A stretch of DNA of 64,000 nucleotides from Dermanyssus gallinae (GCA_003439945.1 QVRM01004774.1:124001-188000), one strand, 5' to 3'; positions 24,229 through 36,121 are shown, counted from the first letter of the stretch. Notes: a model not told the origin generated them from the sequence alone. Numbers and translations: made by a program.

Positions 24229-25843
24229 CTGTGTAGAGACAACGCAAGTAGCAATCAGTCATATTTGTAGGTGTAATAGTTGTTGTAGTAAAGAGGACGC
24301 GTTTACGTTGTAGAAAAACCACCTACTTCGGACAAACAAAACCCAACAGATATAGCTGTTGAACTCATCCGTACTAACGAGATTTATCCCAATAAACACT
24401 GCTCGGTGTATGCAGGAACCCTATGTGGTCCCTCTGGATTGCGTTAACAGGGACCACAATTGAAGAGTCAATAACAGCTCACACATAATGCACGGAATCA
24501 TTCCACTTTGTGGAGGTGCCTATGAGTCGAAGTACACTAAGTAATTCTGTTTAAGTAATATGCATTAAATTATGTATATATATATACTTTCTGCAAGAAA
24601 ACTCGAACAAACGTTCACCAAGGCATATTTGCTCTAAGACAAATATGATGTAATTATTTCGTCAAGTTTCTTCCATTGTAGGACATAGGCCTGGACGTTG
24701 TTTTCGGGCCGCCAGGCGGGCGTTCTCGCGAGCACGGCCATTGGCCGTACGAACTGACATAGATAGCCTCAGTGTATCGGGAACACTCGTCATTTGTTGC
24801 GGGTGGAACGATGGTGCACCACGACCAGCTGCGACGCGTTTATCATACCAACCATTCGCCTCCTAGCTTGATAATAGCAGCAGTACTTGCATCGTCGTCG
24901 TCATCGTCGTCGTAGTAGTAGGTCTAGTTAAAACAAAGGCAATGGTGGTTACAGAACACCACTCGCGTCACGGCGGTATGTGTCGGTGAGCAGCGGAGTT
25001 ACCATATAGGGTCCTCGAGAACAAATTCCATTATTCTGTCGAGGTCACGTATGACCACTGGTCCTCGATGACATGCCAAGATCGTCGAGAACGTAAAGGC
25101 GACAACCGAAATGCAGAGTGCCACAGCACACAAGTCGGCAAGTAGCTTCATCTAGCTATCTAGAGCTGTAGCAGCCGTTGTGCGGCTTCGTTATCCGTAC
25201 CTCGATTGACTGACGAGGTCAACTGACGCCAACTGACAAAGCGATATGCTTAGCGCTTAGGCCGTGCACCGTGCGCGTACCTAAATCGTGCACTGCTGAA
25301 AATTTGAGGTTTATTCACCGACCCGCAATTTCACAATGCTTAGGTTATCGTAACCACACATATATGTAAAATGTGCACAAGCACGAACATTATCTACTTC
25401 ATACTTCAACGTGCGTTCTCACTTGATGCGAAATTAACAATTCTTAACAAACGAAACGACAAATTCTCCCGTGCACACACATGACAAGCTTTCTTCAAGC
25501 TATTCACAGGTTGTTTCTGGACACTGTTTTACCTCATGATTAAATATTCTGAAATGAGCATGCGAATTCTCGTGAGAAGTTCGGTCCAGATAGCCGAGTG
25601 TGGAGTGTACGCGAGAGCATGACAGGTGGATTTCATCAAAGCTACCGGTCTCACAAATTGCATTGCACGCAGAGTCGTACGTCTAACAGCTAATCGTTTA
25701 GTAGCCGTTGTAGTTCCGTGCGCAGAATACCGTCGAAACTTTAAGGAGGTCGATCCTTTGAAATAGAAGTGACGTACGCAAACGGTACGTCACGCAAGGG
25801 GTGGAGAGACTTTGTCGCAAAAGCTGTAACGCCTGGTGGGCTC

Positions 25844-27110
25844 CTAGGGTTTGAAGTCGGCTGCACCATCGGCTGACTTCAACAAGTTTTCTGCGCAGTG
25901 CACCGTATCGGTAAGGAGAGCTCCCAGAAGTTCGATATTGTCCTCGGCTGCTAATCGAATGTCGGGCGATATTGCATGCAAACTTGAAATAGACCTATCG
26001 CGATGCTCTACTGATAGTAAAATGAGCTCGCATTTGTTCGTGTTGAGTGTTACGCCGGAGCACGCTTGAAATTTCTGCACCGCCTTGATGCCGGTTCGGA
26101 TCGTTGCTAGGTCTCCTGCCAACGTTACCTCATCAAGATACCACGGTCGAATTTCCGATCAAAGCTTCGCCTGTAGTTCAGCGATAGCTATACAGAAGGA
26201 AGCTGGCTCGCATGGGTCGCCTTGCTGTACGTCACACATTGACTTGAGCTTCTCCCCTTGCCACCGAAGAGCAGCAGTCTATACGTCTAGTATACAACTG
26301 GATAAATAGCAGGTACCAGTCTTCTCACATAAATATGCAAGTGGTCTCGACGAAGTATGTTAAAGGCGCTTTAAAAAGTGAGCTTGATTAGGGCTTAGCC
26401 CTACAACTATGTTGAATTTGATGCAAGCGGCGGCCGCATGCACAGCCGCTTCTACTCCTCCTTTTATCCCGCATCCTAGTTGCATAGGATCCACTAGCTC
26501 AAGTATAGCCGTCATAGCTTTTTTTAGTAAGACCTTACCGACCAGTCGGTGCAGGGTTAAGCCCCACGGCGATTGGTCAAATACCCCCGTCCGTCTTTCG
26601 TAAGGCAATTCAATAATTTTGTCCGTAGAAAGTGGATAACGTAAATTCGGGGAGTCGCTCGTTGACTAATATGATAGCAAAGTTACGCAACGCTTGCAAC
26701 AAGGGGTTGCTATTGTCCTAGCAGCAACATGTGAGAATCTTTCAGATGCCAAGGGCGAAGACCATCTAAACCGCCACCTAGCATGTTAGAAACTTCTAAT
26801 GGCGTTTCGAGTCTTCTCAGTCGCGACATCAAGTTTAGACGTTGGAGGTGCCAATATCAATGCCGAACGTTAGTTGTGCTATTTCAATGAATTTGCTCTA
26901 GTATTTGCGCCGATTGGGGCAATCTAATCTGTAGAAAGCAGGGTCCAGGCGAAAGAAACGTACCCTTGGATAGCTCTGACTGCACGGTCTTGGCGCTGCG
27001 ACTAGCGCCGTCAATGCTTGTAGTTGGCAAAGGTTGCCTATTGGTAGCGCGAAGATTCTCTGCAACCTCTGCGCGCCTCTAAGCAGATTTTCTCGTAGAA
27101 CCTCTCGAAC
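25844..27110 (-). mobile_element. Non-LTR retrotransposon relic with GLDGLRP/GVEAAVHA motifs
   Basis: From 27110 downward the minus strand shows GGLDGLRPWHLKDSH, then YERRTGVFDQSPWGLTLHRL and GKVLLKKAMTAILELVDPMQ, GIKGGVEAAVHAAAA, VQQGDP, a degenerate YLDDVTL box reading YLDEVTLAGDLATIRTGI, KCELILLS, and LLGALLTDT. This order is characteristic of one RT lineage seen in many invertebrate genomes. The catalytic DD has become DE, and frameshifts occur at about 26360 and 26200. The 3' end near 25850 is followed by unassigned DNA. Confidence 0.82.
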
Positions 27111-27539
27111 TACATATCAATGACATGCGGGGGTTTCGCCCATAGTGAAGTGCCCGGGCTCTTGCGCCAAGTGAGAGCAAGAGATCTATCATCATGCAAG
27201 CCAGACGAGATTAGCTTGACTCTAAAAACGCCTATAAAGGACCCTGTTATGATCATAATAGGGAGCACGCGAGGCGGGAGGATGACGGCTGCTCGAAAGA
27301 GCAGAACGAGAGCCCTCAGCCTATATCGTTGGACCTCGTATGGCGGTGAACCAGCTCATTGACGCATAGAAAGTCACCTAACTAGTTTTCTAGTCAATTG
27401 TGACGCTGCTACCGTGTCTTAAATTGTCTAACATCCGCTAACACGGGAACAGCACAACATGAATCTATCTTTCGAGGTCGATGAGGTGTGCCAGGTCCCA
27501 CGGTCACTCCCAAAGAGAATAAACTCTGAGCCCGATCAG

Positions 27540-28285
27540 GTCCTACTATGAGCACTGGATCCGGTCACTTCCTCTCTAGGTGGAAATCCGGTCACGTATT
27601 TAATGCAATATAAAAGAAGGTTGCCTAAGCTTGAGAATGTCGCCAGGTTTTCGTTTATGTTTAAGGGTAGGCATGATGATGAAAAACAGGTAGAGGTTTG
27701 TTCTCTCTCTCTACACCTCTATCGTGGAGTGGCATTAGAGCGCAAAATGATTTTCTGCTAATTGGTTATTCAGCGGGTTTAAGATGTTACTGAGCCGGCG
27801 TTTTACTAAACCAATTCGGCTGCAAAAGAAGTCAAGGAACACGTCCTGTAATCTGCGTTCTCCAGTCGGGAATCGGGCGAGCTGTAGCACAACTTTGAGG
27901 TCACCTGTGCGCGGCCGTCATTGACTGCGTCAAAGCCTTTCACAAAGCCCCTCTGCTGTCATCTGCTGGTTGAATCACTCCAACGGACAGGTGGGGGCGA
28001 GTCTCACCTGAGTGCAATAGCGAGTTTCTTTGATGAGGACAGCTTACTAGTTGATGATGAGCGTGGTGCATTGGCAATTAAGCAAAATGTGAATAATATT
28101 CTGCAAACGAACCCACTAAGCTACGTCTGCATGTGCATGTCGCCACGTATACACCAAATACACCGTTAGCAATATTTAGTATGCTCAAACGCCACCTTTC
28201 ACAAGGACTACGATTTGTGCACCTGTCGGTTCTGTCTACAGACGTGTGCCAAGTGCGCAGTTGTAGAGCTCACGCCGGAAACGTA
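27540..28285 (+). mobile_element. Degenerate RT fragment related to the 50.7 kb element
   Basis: The plus strand contains RFSFMFKGRHDDEK (family: 'lFKGkGd...yRPisll'), AVIDCVKAFHKAPL, and LLVESLQRTGGGESHLSAIA followed by DSLLVDDERGALAI, which parallels the 'VDF.AAFDS...il.lL..il.....i.iDDG' run of the relic at 50.8 kb. A 100-bp 3' piece (28178-28280) is repeated at 2156-2265. Many stops are present. The assignment rests on motif order only. Confidence 0.52.
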
Positions 28286-28378
28286 AATTCGATACAAAAT
28301 ACTGAGGACAACCTTATCCATTAGGTGTGTATTAAGCTCAGTTTAATTAAAATTAACAGAATTGATTTAACATGCCTG

Positions 28379-28380
<2 letters not shown>

Positions 28381-28437
<57 letters not shown>
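28381..28437. repeat. (TA)n microsatellite
   Basis: An uninterrupted TA run after the RT fragment that ends near 28.29 kb. Confidence 0.97.
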
Positions 28438-28442
<5 letters not shown>

Positions 28443-28819
28443 ATTCTCAAGATATTTTGGAAACGCACTCTAAGCCTGACTTTACTCTGTAGCAACTATC
28501 TTTCCAGTGCGTTTAAGCATAATACAAATAGAATCGGACTCAATCATCATGCAAATTCAACCCCTAACCTCACTTTTAAGGACATTTGTGATTTCAGCTG
28601 TAAAATTATTAAACAAATACTGGTTAGCTTCCTAGCTCGTTGATGTGCTCGTTGTTGATGTACGTTGAGGTACACACAATATGTACATACACAAATATAA
28701 ACGTACAAAGCATGTTTACTTAAACCCGCATACCACCTTTTTTTATCTCAGGCGCTTAGAGCGGCAACATCAGCGGACATGTAAGCATACATTTACAGAA
28801 GTGTTTATATGTGTAAATA

Positions 28820-28990
28820 CAGGGTCTCCTAGAGACATTTCGAGAGCGATATAAGGAATTGTAGAGCTCGTTGAAGTAAATATTTATTGAGATATTTTAC
28901 TATATAGGGAACACGATCTCTGAAAAGTCTCGTTTCGGAGTGAGAGTGGATTACTAAAATCCGTTGCGCTGTTATTGTTGCCCGACATGG
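28820..28990. mobile_element. MITE end fragment
   Basis: CAGGGTCTCCTAGAGACATT at 28820 equals the outer end of the 48.7-49.1 kb element, and a GAGTGAGAGTGGATTACT stretch corresponds to the inner arm. The other end is not recognisable. The minus frame 28972-29214 immediately downstream is open, but I could not assign it. Confidence 0.5.
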
Positions 28991-29534
28991 GAGCACAAAA
29001 TGTGCAATTGCACAACCAGTCCCCCCACAGAAACTAAGCACATTGTCGTGTTTGTTCTTCTGAACATATAGCGCCGGTCAGAAGATACGACATAGTCATT
29101 TAGAAGAGAATCCGCAAAAACATGAAGCTGTTTTATTGACTTCCACGTCCACTGCCTCAAAATCGTAACCTTCTGTCCATTCGCAGCGCACATTCGCAAT
29201 ACACATTCACGCAAATGTGAATTTTGAATGTGAACGACTATTTTGGTATCAAGTATATTGCAATGTGAGCCAGTATTGCGGACTAATTAAATTTTTTCGG
29301 ACGGCATGTCGAGATTGGGTGCATGCATAAATAGCCTAGAGTGATGTATTTGATAGAGGAGGTCATTTATGCATGCATTCAATCTTGACATGAGCGCCGA
29401 AAACGTTAATAAGGGTAAGGTTATAATGTTGAAGTATTCGACGTAAAAGTTAACAAAAGAACCTTATTTTTTAAGAATTATTTTTTAAATGACCATGTCT
29501 CATTTTCTGCCCGGGTTATATGTAAACTCGTAAA

Positions 29535-29693
29535 AAATCTCTTTTCGCATGCCATAGGGGGCGGAAATGTCTTGCTTAGGAGTAAGAGTGAAATTTTTAA
29601 TTGAGGTTATACCGACTGGCCGGACGGTATTATTATTATATAAAACTACTCCCAAAACTAAAAAAAATAAACACATTATAAGTAAATAAAGCA
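29535..29693. repeat. Direct repeat, copy 1 (MITE-derived)
   Basis: GGGGGCGGAAATGTCTTGCT followed by ACTGGCCGGACGGTATTATT and CATTATAAGTAAAT recurs at 29865-30013 in the same orientation at roughly 90 percent identity by eye. It contains the MITE-family motif but ends in sequence not seen in the other MITEs. Confidence 0.85.
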
Positions 29694-29767
29694 TGTCCGC
29701 TTTAGTTGCTTATGCGCTTTTGGTATGAAAAAGTGACATCAAGCAAATAATGTATCTATATATATGT

Positions 29768-30013
29768 ACAGGATGTCGCTAAATGATCACTAGAATTAGT
29801 GGACCTAAATTTTAGGAGATTGTCAAACTTGTAACAAATGTCTTTTACATAGATATTGTTAAAAAAATATTATTTCGAATGCTATAGGGGGCGGAAATGT
29901 CTTGCTTAGAAGTATAAGTGAAATTTTTCATTTACGTTGTACCGACTGGCCGGACGGTATTATTATATAAAACTACTCCCAAAACTAAAAAAATAAACAC
30001 ATTATAAGTAAAT
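29768..30013. mobile_element. MITE left end plus direct repeat copy 2
   Basis: CAGGATGTCGCTAAATGATC at 29768 resembles the CAGGGTC termini, and 29865-30013 duplicates 29535-29693. The pair lies 130 bp from the donor of the 30.3 kb exon, within the intron. Confidence 0.65.
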
Positions 30014-30142
30014 GCGTTGAATGCGTTCTGTAAGTAAAAAATAAGAATAGGAATATTCTTGTACTAATATTATTTTTTTAATTTAATCTTACTTTACAAA
30101 TATTTGTGATTGCAAGATAACGAGTGTTTATCTCACGCTTAC

Positions 30143-30367
30143 CTGACAAACTGAAGATAGCGGTGTGCTCGGAAAATTGTGCTTCGTCCGGTAGATATCT
30201 GAAGCTGGCCACAAGGGCATGCGAAATAGTCGCGTTAAGGGAGGTTTCCAAAGCTTGAAATCCAGTATGTTTTAATTTTGACATTTCGCGCTTAAAGAAA
30301 TTCGAGTACGAACAGTTAACGTTTTTCGGTTGACCTCTTGAAAGGTACACACAGCTAGCATCGTGAC
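30143..30367 (-). CDS. Internal exon of the M13-like gene (helical middle region)
   Basis: The exon has 74 codons with two leading bases and one trailing base. It lies between a GAAAAAGCAG|GT acceptor and a TTGTCAG|GTAAGC donor, the best donor in the set. The residues HDASCVYLSRGQ provide the conserved cysteine. Next comes FFKREMSKLKHTGFQALETS, then a helix ending SFRYLPDEAQF, which matches the M13 stretch 'v..l...i..al...l....wl...tr..A..K'. Both overhangs agree with the neighbours at 38.7 kb and 24.1 kb. A nearby duplicated MITE fragment (29.5-30.0 kb) lies just beyond the donor, inside the intron. Confidence 0.65.
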
Positions 30368-30949
30368 CTGCTTTTTCAAGCAAATTCAAATCGGGGGACT
30401 TTTTAAATCACTTGACACGGGTTTTAATTACAAGAAGTGCTCTTGTGTGAGGTGTTTGTTCTGTACTTACTTAACGGTATTGGCTGTGTCATTTGATTGT
30501 CGCTGGAAGCGGACTCGTTTTCTCTCAGAGAGCTAAATTGGTGGGAACGGAAATCGTTGATCCGCTGCGACGTAATAGCTCAACTCATGTTTTGTTCGGG
30601 CACGCTATGTCCGGCCCAAAGACAGGAATGTGAGCAGATGCACTCTTTGTCTGCAAACGATCCGCCTACATTTACTGTTTTGTGTAAGCGCACATGACGC
30701 GTAAGCGACAAAGCTGAACAGTTATAGGGGTGCAAAGCGTAAACAGTTATATGATTAGTTGCTATTTGCCCGAACTAGCATACGGCAACGTCGTCCTAGG
30801 CCAACATGAATTTTCAGGTAGAAGAAAGCAGTTTTTTCTGTTTTGTTAAATATATATATATATATACATATACTATTTTATAATGTCGTCTTCTCCGGAC
30901 GGCAAATTCATTTAAATTCAGTAAATCCTCATTGAGCTTAAATTTTTCA

Positions 30950-31909
30950 TAATTACATTTCTGGGGTGCGGTGTCTGCTATCGTGTTCCAGAATGCTATC
31001 TATGTATATTCCATAAAAGTGTCATATATTTGTATCTCTTCCTCCACATGTTCTCAGTGGTTGCCCTGAATTCCAGGGAGGCAATATGTCGTAACTTATA
31101 CAGAAGTAAGACCACTGTCTCAAGTTTGCTTATCATATGTTTAAGATGCATTTCCTAATTGATGTTATTCTGGAACGTCAGACCAATGTTTTTTATAGTT
31201 TTGTACGTCACCAACTATCGGACAGTTGCCTTTTTTACCTCAAGATCTAATCCAGTCGGCAATGAAGGCAAATCATAGTCTGGTATCATTACGTTCGTTT
31301 AATGACAGGTCTTCAACTTTCGTATTAGCATTACAACCCAAGGAAGCACACACGTGGCAGGCAATGTTAAGCGGTGTTTAAGGAGCGCAACCCATTTGGA
31401 TTGTCTTCATTTTCGTTTTTTTACATTAAGACATGTATTGTTGATTCGCAGCTAGAGATTGATCCTACTCATAGCACTTGTTACCTTTTCTATTAGCTCA
31501 TAACTGGTATCACTCTCAATCAGGATGCATGTATTATCATGCGAACTGACCAATTTTCGCATCACTGCAAAATTAGTATAGATCGTTCATGTATATTTTG
31601 CACAGTGTTGAGTGCGTTCTGTAAGTAAAAAATACCAGACAAACATGTTTTTTTCTCTATCATTGCCTCAATGAAGTTTCAAACTTCAACCATTGCATCT
31701 TCGGTACTCCGCCTTTTCTTAAATCTGAATTCTCCCGGAAAAAATAATCTAAAGCATTTTGCCCAGTATAGTCGAATTAGAGACGAATGAATAAATGAAA
31801 CACATAGCTTTGTTCATGAGTACTTTCAAACACACTCGAAAGCCTCTGTACTGCGGAGGTTGCCCAGGAGCTAGAACGAAAATCATGTGCTCGTTGCGTC
31901 AAAGGAAAA

Positions 31910-31956
<47 letters not shown>

Positions 31957-33385
31957 TACGTGCATAGTAATTATTTAATTAAATAACAAACATATTTTAG
32001 GAGAACGACAATTTAATATAAAAAAATAAATAATGTGCAGAAATTAAATTATAGTGCAGTAATTATGACTAAAGTAAAGTCAATCAAAAGTAAAACTGGT
32101 ATCGTTAGCAAGAGGGAAGGCGACAAAAAAAGGGAAAATACAAGGAAGAAACTTTCTAAGGCTTTTCTTAAAGGCCGAAAGATCGGGGATGGAGGCATCC
32201 CGGCCTAACAAAGATAGGTCTAATGCTATCAACGCAAATCTTACACCCTTTATAAAGCAACGTAACCAAAGATTACTTAAACATCTTATCATCGTTCCCT
32301 CAGTTGCTGAGTTTTTAAAAGTTTAACAGCTTGCACCACTCTAATTAATGATGATGTTTCGCGGATTATTTTGTCTGTTGGGCCTACTGGACCCTGCGGA
32401 TTCCGCAATTATAGTTACAATCCCTGGCAGATGTGTATTGAGATAATTTAGATTGTCTATAATCAAGCGATCATTCAGGAATATCTTGTAGATCTTTCAT
32501 AGAAGACTGTTTAGCATTGAAACCCTTGAGCTCGATTAGCGTTATTTGGAAAGCTTTCCTTCCATATCCTTCTTCGAAGCTAAGGAATAAGCTTTTAGGC
32601 CTTCTTCACGCACACTTCTAATCATGTGTTTAAGTTGATTTCTATATCTATTAGACTTTAATGTATCCGGGTGATTAGGGTGTAGAGGACGAACCTCACG
32701 GAAAAGCTTATTTCTATACTCCATAGTTTGCATAATTGATGGAGACATCTATCCTCCTTGGTTTCCTTGGTCTATGCTTGTTTTGTCGCACAGCTTTACT
32801 CTTATTTATTTTATTTTGACTTAATTCAGTTAGAAGTGTCGCAGGAGTATTTAGATCAGATATAATGTAATATAAAAAGTAACTGGGTGTATGTAATATA
32901 ATACTAACCTGTTCAAGTCTATATATATTTTTTTGTTTATTTATTATTCATTTTTAGTCTGGTTATTTCGGAGATCAAGATTGTCACAGCAGCGTCATCG
33001 GGTCTGTCTATACAATTTACATCAGGACCATTCAAGTTTGAAAAACTACGGAATATTTGATTGAGAGCTGAACCTGATTCTATTTTTGTAATACCTTTAA
33101 AACTTAACTCATACTTTTGAGTCGCTATTATATCAAAATACTTGCCCGCATAAACATTGTCTGCTAGAATGTTTATCATCATGTCGCCTAGTCTATTAGA
33201 ACTCACACTAACAACCTTACAAATTTGATAGATACAATTTTCCAATAATTTATCAATATCGCACGCAACTATATTCGGAGATCTGTATACTGAATTAATC
33301 TTCAATATACCAGAGGTAGTGTCAATTCTGACTCGAGCCCACTCGCAGTTAGTGAACTCATGGGTTGGGAAATCCACAATCTTCT
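30950..33385 (-). mobile_element. Long LINE relic with endonuclease and RT parts (CR1/Jockey-like)
   Basis: The minus strand from 33377 to 32937 reads VRIDTTSGILKINSVYRSPN and ILADNVYAGKYFDIIA with an ESGSALNQIF stretch, i.e. the C-terminal half of an APE-type endonuclease. The linker NKLFREVRPLHP...YRNQLKHMIRS lies at 32750-32545. The RT follows at 31760-30950: FGFRKRRSTEDAMVEV-like sequence, a palm remnant ILIESDTSYELIEKVTSAMS and WLRINNTCLNVKK, then KNIGLTFQNNIN and LLYKLRHIASLEFRA. The element is about 2.4 kb, broken by stops, and interrupted by an (AAT)n tract at 31912-31956. It occupies the intron between the 38.7 and 30.3 kb exons. Confidence 0.82.
31912..31957 (+). repeat. (AAT)n microsatellite
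   Basis: Fifteen AAT/ATA units within the LINE relic at 30.95-33.4 kb, between its linker and RT parts. Confidence 0.95.
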
Positions 33386-33592
33386 AACTAGACTTCTCTA
33401 AATTGTTCTAAAATGAAAATTCTAAATAGTCGTTATGTATGTCGATCGCCGAGCCACCTGCTTTATAGTTTGTAGAACAACAGAAAATGTTTACATTGCA
33501 CTCGAGACTGCGTTGATGCATTCTTATATTTTTTCTATTTGATCTTAAGTCACACGGCCGAACTGGGGATAGGTTGCCTCGGATAGAACCCT

Positions 33593-33668
<76 letters not shown>
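33593..33668. repeat. (TA)n microsatellite hosting the foldback element
   Basis: A TA run with three G interruptions. The foldback element begins directly at its end, using a TA target. Confidence 0.97.
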
Positions 33669-33670
<2 letters not shown>

Positions 33671-34835
33671 GGGTCATTCAGAGAGTATTGTACTTCTTTC
33701 GAGGTTTGATAGAGCTCGGCAAGAAAATAATCTTTCCCTATGGAGGGAGGACGCGGAAACGTCTTGTTTAGAAGAGAGAGAGAGAGAGAGAGAGAGAAGT
33801 TTATAAAAGTAGTTATTCAGCTTTTTCTCCTACATAGTTGTGCGAAAGCTACGTTCGCGGGAGAACCAGTCAACGCACGAACCGATTACACCGGCGTGTT
33901 CGGAGGAAAATTCTGCACAACGGAAGACACTTCACTAGCTTGCGTAGCAAAAAGCGAATACACAGGTTGAGGGAAGTCATAAAAAGTCGATATGCTGTTA
34001 TGTCGTACGTTAACGCTTTTTCGTGAGAAATCGTTAAATTTTTCCATTACGACCAAAAATGTATGTCCAAAAGACCACTCTCACGCAATAGCAAATTTAA
34101 TGCCCACCACTTTCGTACCAAAGTGATGATGCTGCGTTACGTAGTTGTCAAGTCACTAAGCTTTTTCGATAGCCATATCGAAAGCGAAGACATGCATATT
34201 TGCATAGGGCGTATGAGAAAGTTAGGTACATATTTTGAGGTTTGGTAGAACTCAACAAGAGAATAATTTTTCCTCGTGGAAGGAGGGAGCGGAAACGTCT
34301 TGGCGATTTTTTGCGGTTCTGAACGTGACAACTTGCACGTAAAACATAACAACTATGACTGTCGAAAACGCTTAGTTACTTGACAACTACGTAACGCAGC
34401 GCCATCACCTTGGTACGAAAATGATGGGCATTAAATTGCTATTGCGTGAAAGTAGTCTTTTGGACGAAATTTTTTGGCCGCAACGGAAAAATTTTACGAT
34501 TTTTCATGAAAAAGCGTTAACGTAAAATATCGACTTTTTATGACTTTCCTTAACCTGTGTATTCGCTTTTTGCCACGCAAGCTAGTGAAGTGTCTTCCGT
34601 TGTGCAGAATTTTCCTCCGAACACGCCGGTGTAATCGGTTCCTTTATGCGTTGACTGGTTCTCCCGCAAACGTAGATTTCGCACAACTATGTAGGAGAAA
34701 AAAGCTGAATAACTACTTTTATAAACTTCACTCTCTCTCCTAAACAAGACGTTTCCGCGTCCATAGGGAAAAATTATTTTCTTGCCGAGCTCTATCAAAC
34801 TTCGAAAAAAGTACAATACTCCCTGAATGACCCTG
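33669..34835. mobile_element. Foldback (long inverted repeat) element
   Basis: CAGGGTCATTCA at the left and its complement at the right end, with a TA duplication at 33667-33668 and 34836-34837, bound a 1167-bp element. Its arms, about 500 bp each, are inverted copies (33669 to about 34180 against about 34350 to 34835), with scattered differences and an extra (AG)n tract in the left arm. The loop contains a third, direct copy of the end (34238-34300, AGGTTTGGTAGAACTCAACA onward). The open frames within are repeat artefacts. There is no transposase. Confidence 0.9.
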
Positions 34836-34839
34836 TATA

Positions 34840-36121
34840 TAGGTAGTAAAATAAGTTCTTAGAATGAGCTTTTTAGAATTCGAATTTTGGCAAGCTTTCA
34901 CCGCTAATAGGAACTGCAACTTTTCGACTGCTAGCACTCAATATATTATAGTGATTGGCGGTTGCAATTTCGTTTGATAGCTTTTCCCGTGCAACGTATC
35001 GGCGTGATTTTTAAAAATGGAGAAACATTTGTTTCGAGTGGTTATCAAGCATTTTTATTTCAAAGGTTGGAATGCGACCCAAGTAAAAATTGAGTTAGAC
35101 GAGACGTACAGTGACTCTGCGCCATGTTTTGCCACTGTTTCCAACTGGATTAATGTGTTAAAAAGAGGTCGCAGGAGCACCGAGGATGAACTACGTCCAG
35201 AAGGCCAAAAAACGGCAACTGATGAGGAAAACGTAGAGAAAGTGCGAAAAATTCTTGGCACAGATAAGCGAATGAACATTAAGGAAATAGCGGAGGCATT
35301 AGCGATTAGTTTAGGCAGTGTGCATTTTATCCTACACGAAAACTTGAAGATGAAAGAGCTTAGAGCAAAATGGCTGCCGCATTTGCTCAACCAAGGCCAA
35401 AAAGACGCGCCTGTTTTGGCTTTACAGCGAAATTTGGCCAAGATGTCGAACAATCTGTCGGATTTTTGGTGCAGATTCATGACCGTCGATGAGAGCCGGG
35501 TTCATCACTACACTCCCGAGAACCAAGAAGCATCTTGCCACTGGTGTGCACCTGATGAAGGACCTCCGAAGAGGGTGCGGACAACGGCATTGACCGGAAA
35601 GGTGATGGCTACAGTTTTTTAAGACCAACGTAGAATAATGCTGGTCGACTACCTTGAGAGCTGTAAAACGATCACAGGAGAATATTATGCAAGACTGCCG
35701 TTAGCAAGAACTCATCGTGACACGGCCCGCTTTGCAGAAGAAGGTTGTCCCGTTTCACCAGGGCAATGCTCCTGCACACAAGTCCCGGCAAGCATCGGCA
35801 AAACTGGCCCAACTGAGGTTCGAACTTATTGAACAACCCTCCTAATCTCCAGACCTGGCCCCCTCTGATTATTTCCTCTTCGGACATTTGAAGAATAGTC
35901 TCGGTGGAAAGCGTTTTTCCAGCAATGAAGAGGTTAAGGCTGCTATCAATGCCTATTTTCAGTCTAACGACGCGGAATTCTACTCAAGAGGTATGAAAGC
36001 TCTGAAATCTCGGTGGGAAAAGTGTATTGAGCTTCTCGGGGAGTATATCGAATAAGAAAAATTTTAAAACATGATTTGGAAAATTCTCGGTTTTTATTCT
36101 AAGAACTTATTGAACTACCTG
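34840..36121 (+). mobile_element. Nearly full-length mariner element with dead transposase
   Basis: The element is 1282 bp with terminal inverted repeats (left AGGTAGTAAAATAAGTTCTT, right the complement of AGGTAGTTCAATAAGTTCTT) and a TA target duplication at 34838-34839 and 36122-36123. The transposase starts at ATG 35017 and reads 201 residues, including a helix-turn-helix region and the first catalytic aspartate in TVDESRVHHYTPE. A stop at 35620 falls where mariners have Trp. The second aspartate (VDYLESCKTITGEYYA) follows, then a net +1 frameshift. The third site reads HQGNAPAHKS, so Asp is replaced by Gly. SPDLAPSDYFLFGHLKN and the C-terminus YIE-stop at about 36053 remain readable. The element is non-autonomous now. 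Confidence 0.93.
35017..35622 (+). pseudogene. Mariner transposase, 5' open part of a broken ORF
   Basis: This is the 201-codon N-terminal portion of the transposase in the element above. It contains the bipartite DNA-binding domain (FYFKGWNATQVKIELDETY in the first helix-turn-helix, IAEALAISLGSVHFILHE in the second), the WLPHLL-type linker and the first catalytic Asp. The original reading frame continues after the stop with the second Asp and then shifts frame. Because the catalytic triad is incomplete, even readthrough would not give an active enzyme. Confidence 0.9.

Noticed and set aside
29500..29694. Small membrane protein frame (minus, starts MLYLLIMCLFF)
   Set aside because: It lies entirely in a duplicated MITE-derived repeat, so the open frame is a by-product.
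34550..34816. 88-codon minus frame duplicated as 33740-33970 plus
   Set aside because: These are the two arms of the foldback element translated in mirror frames.
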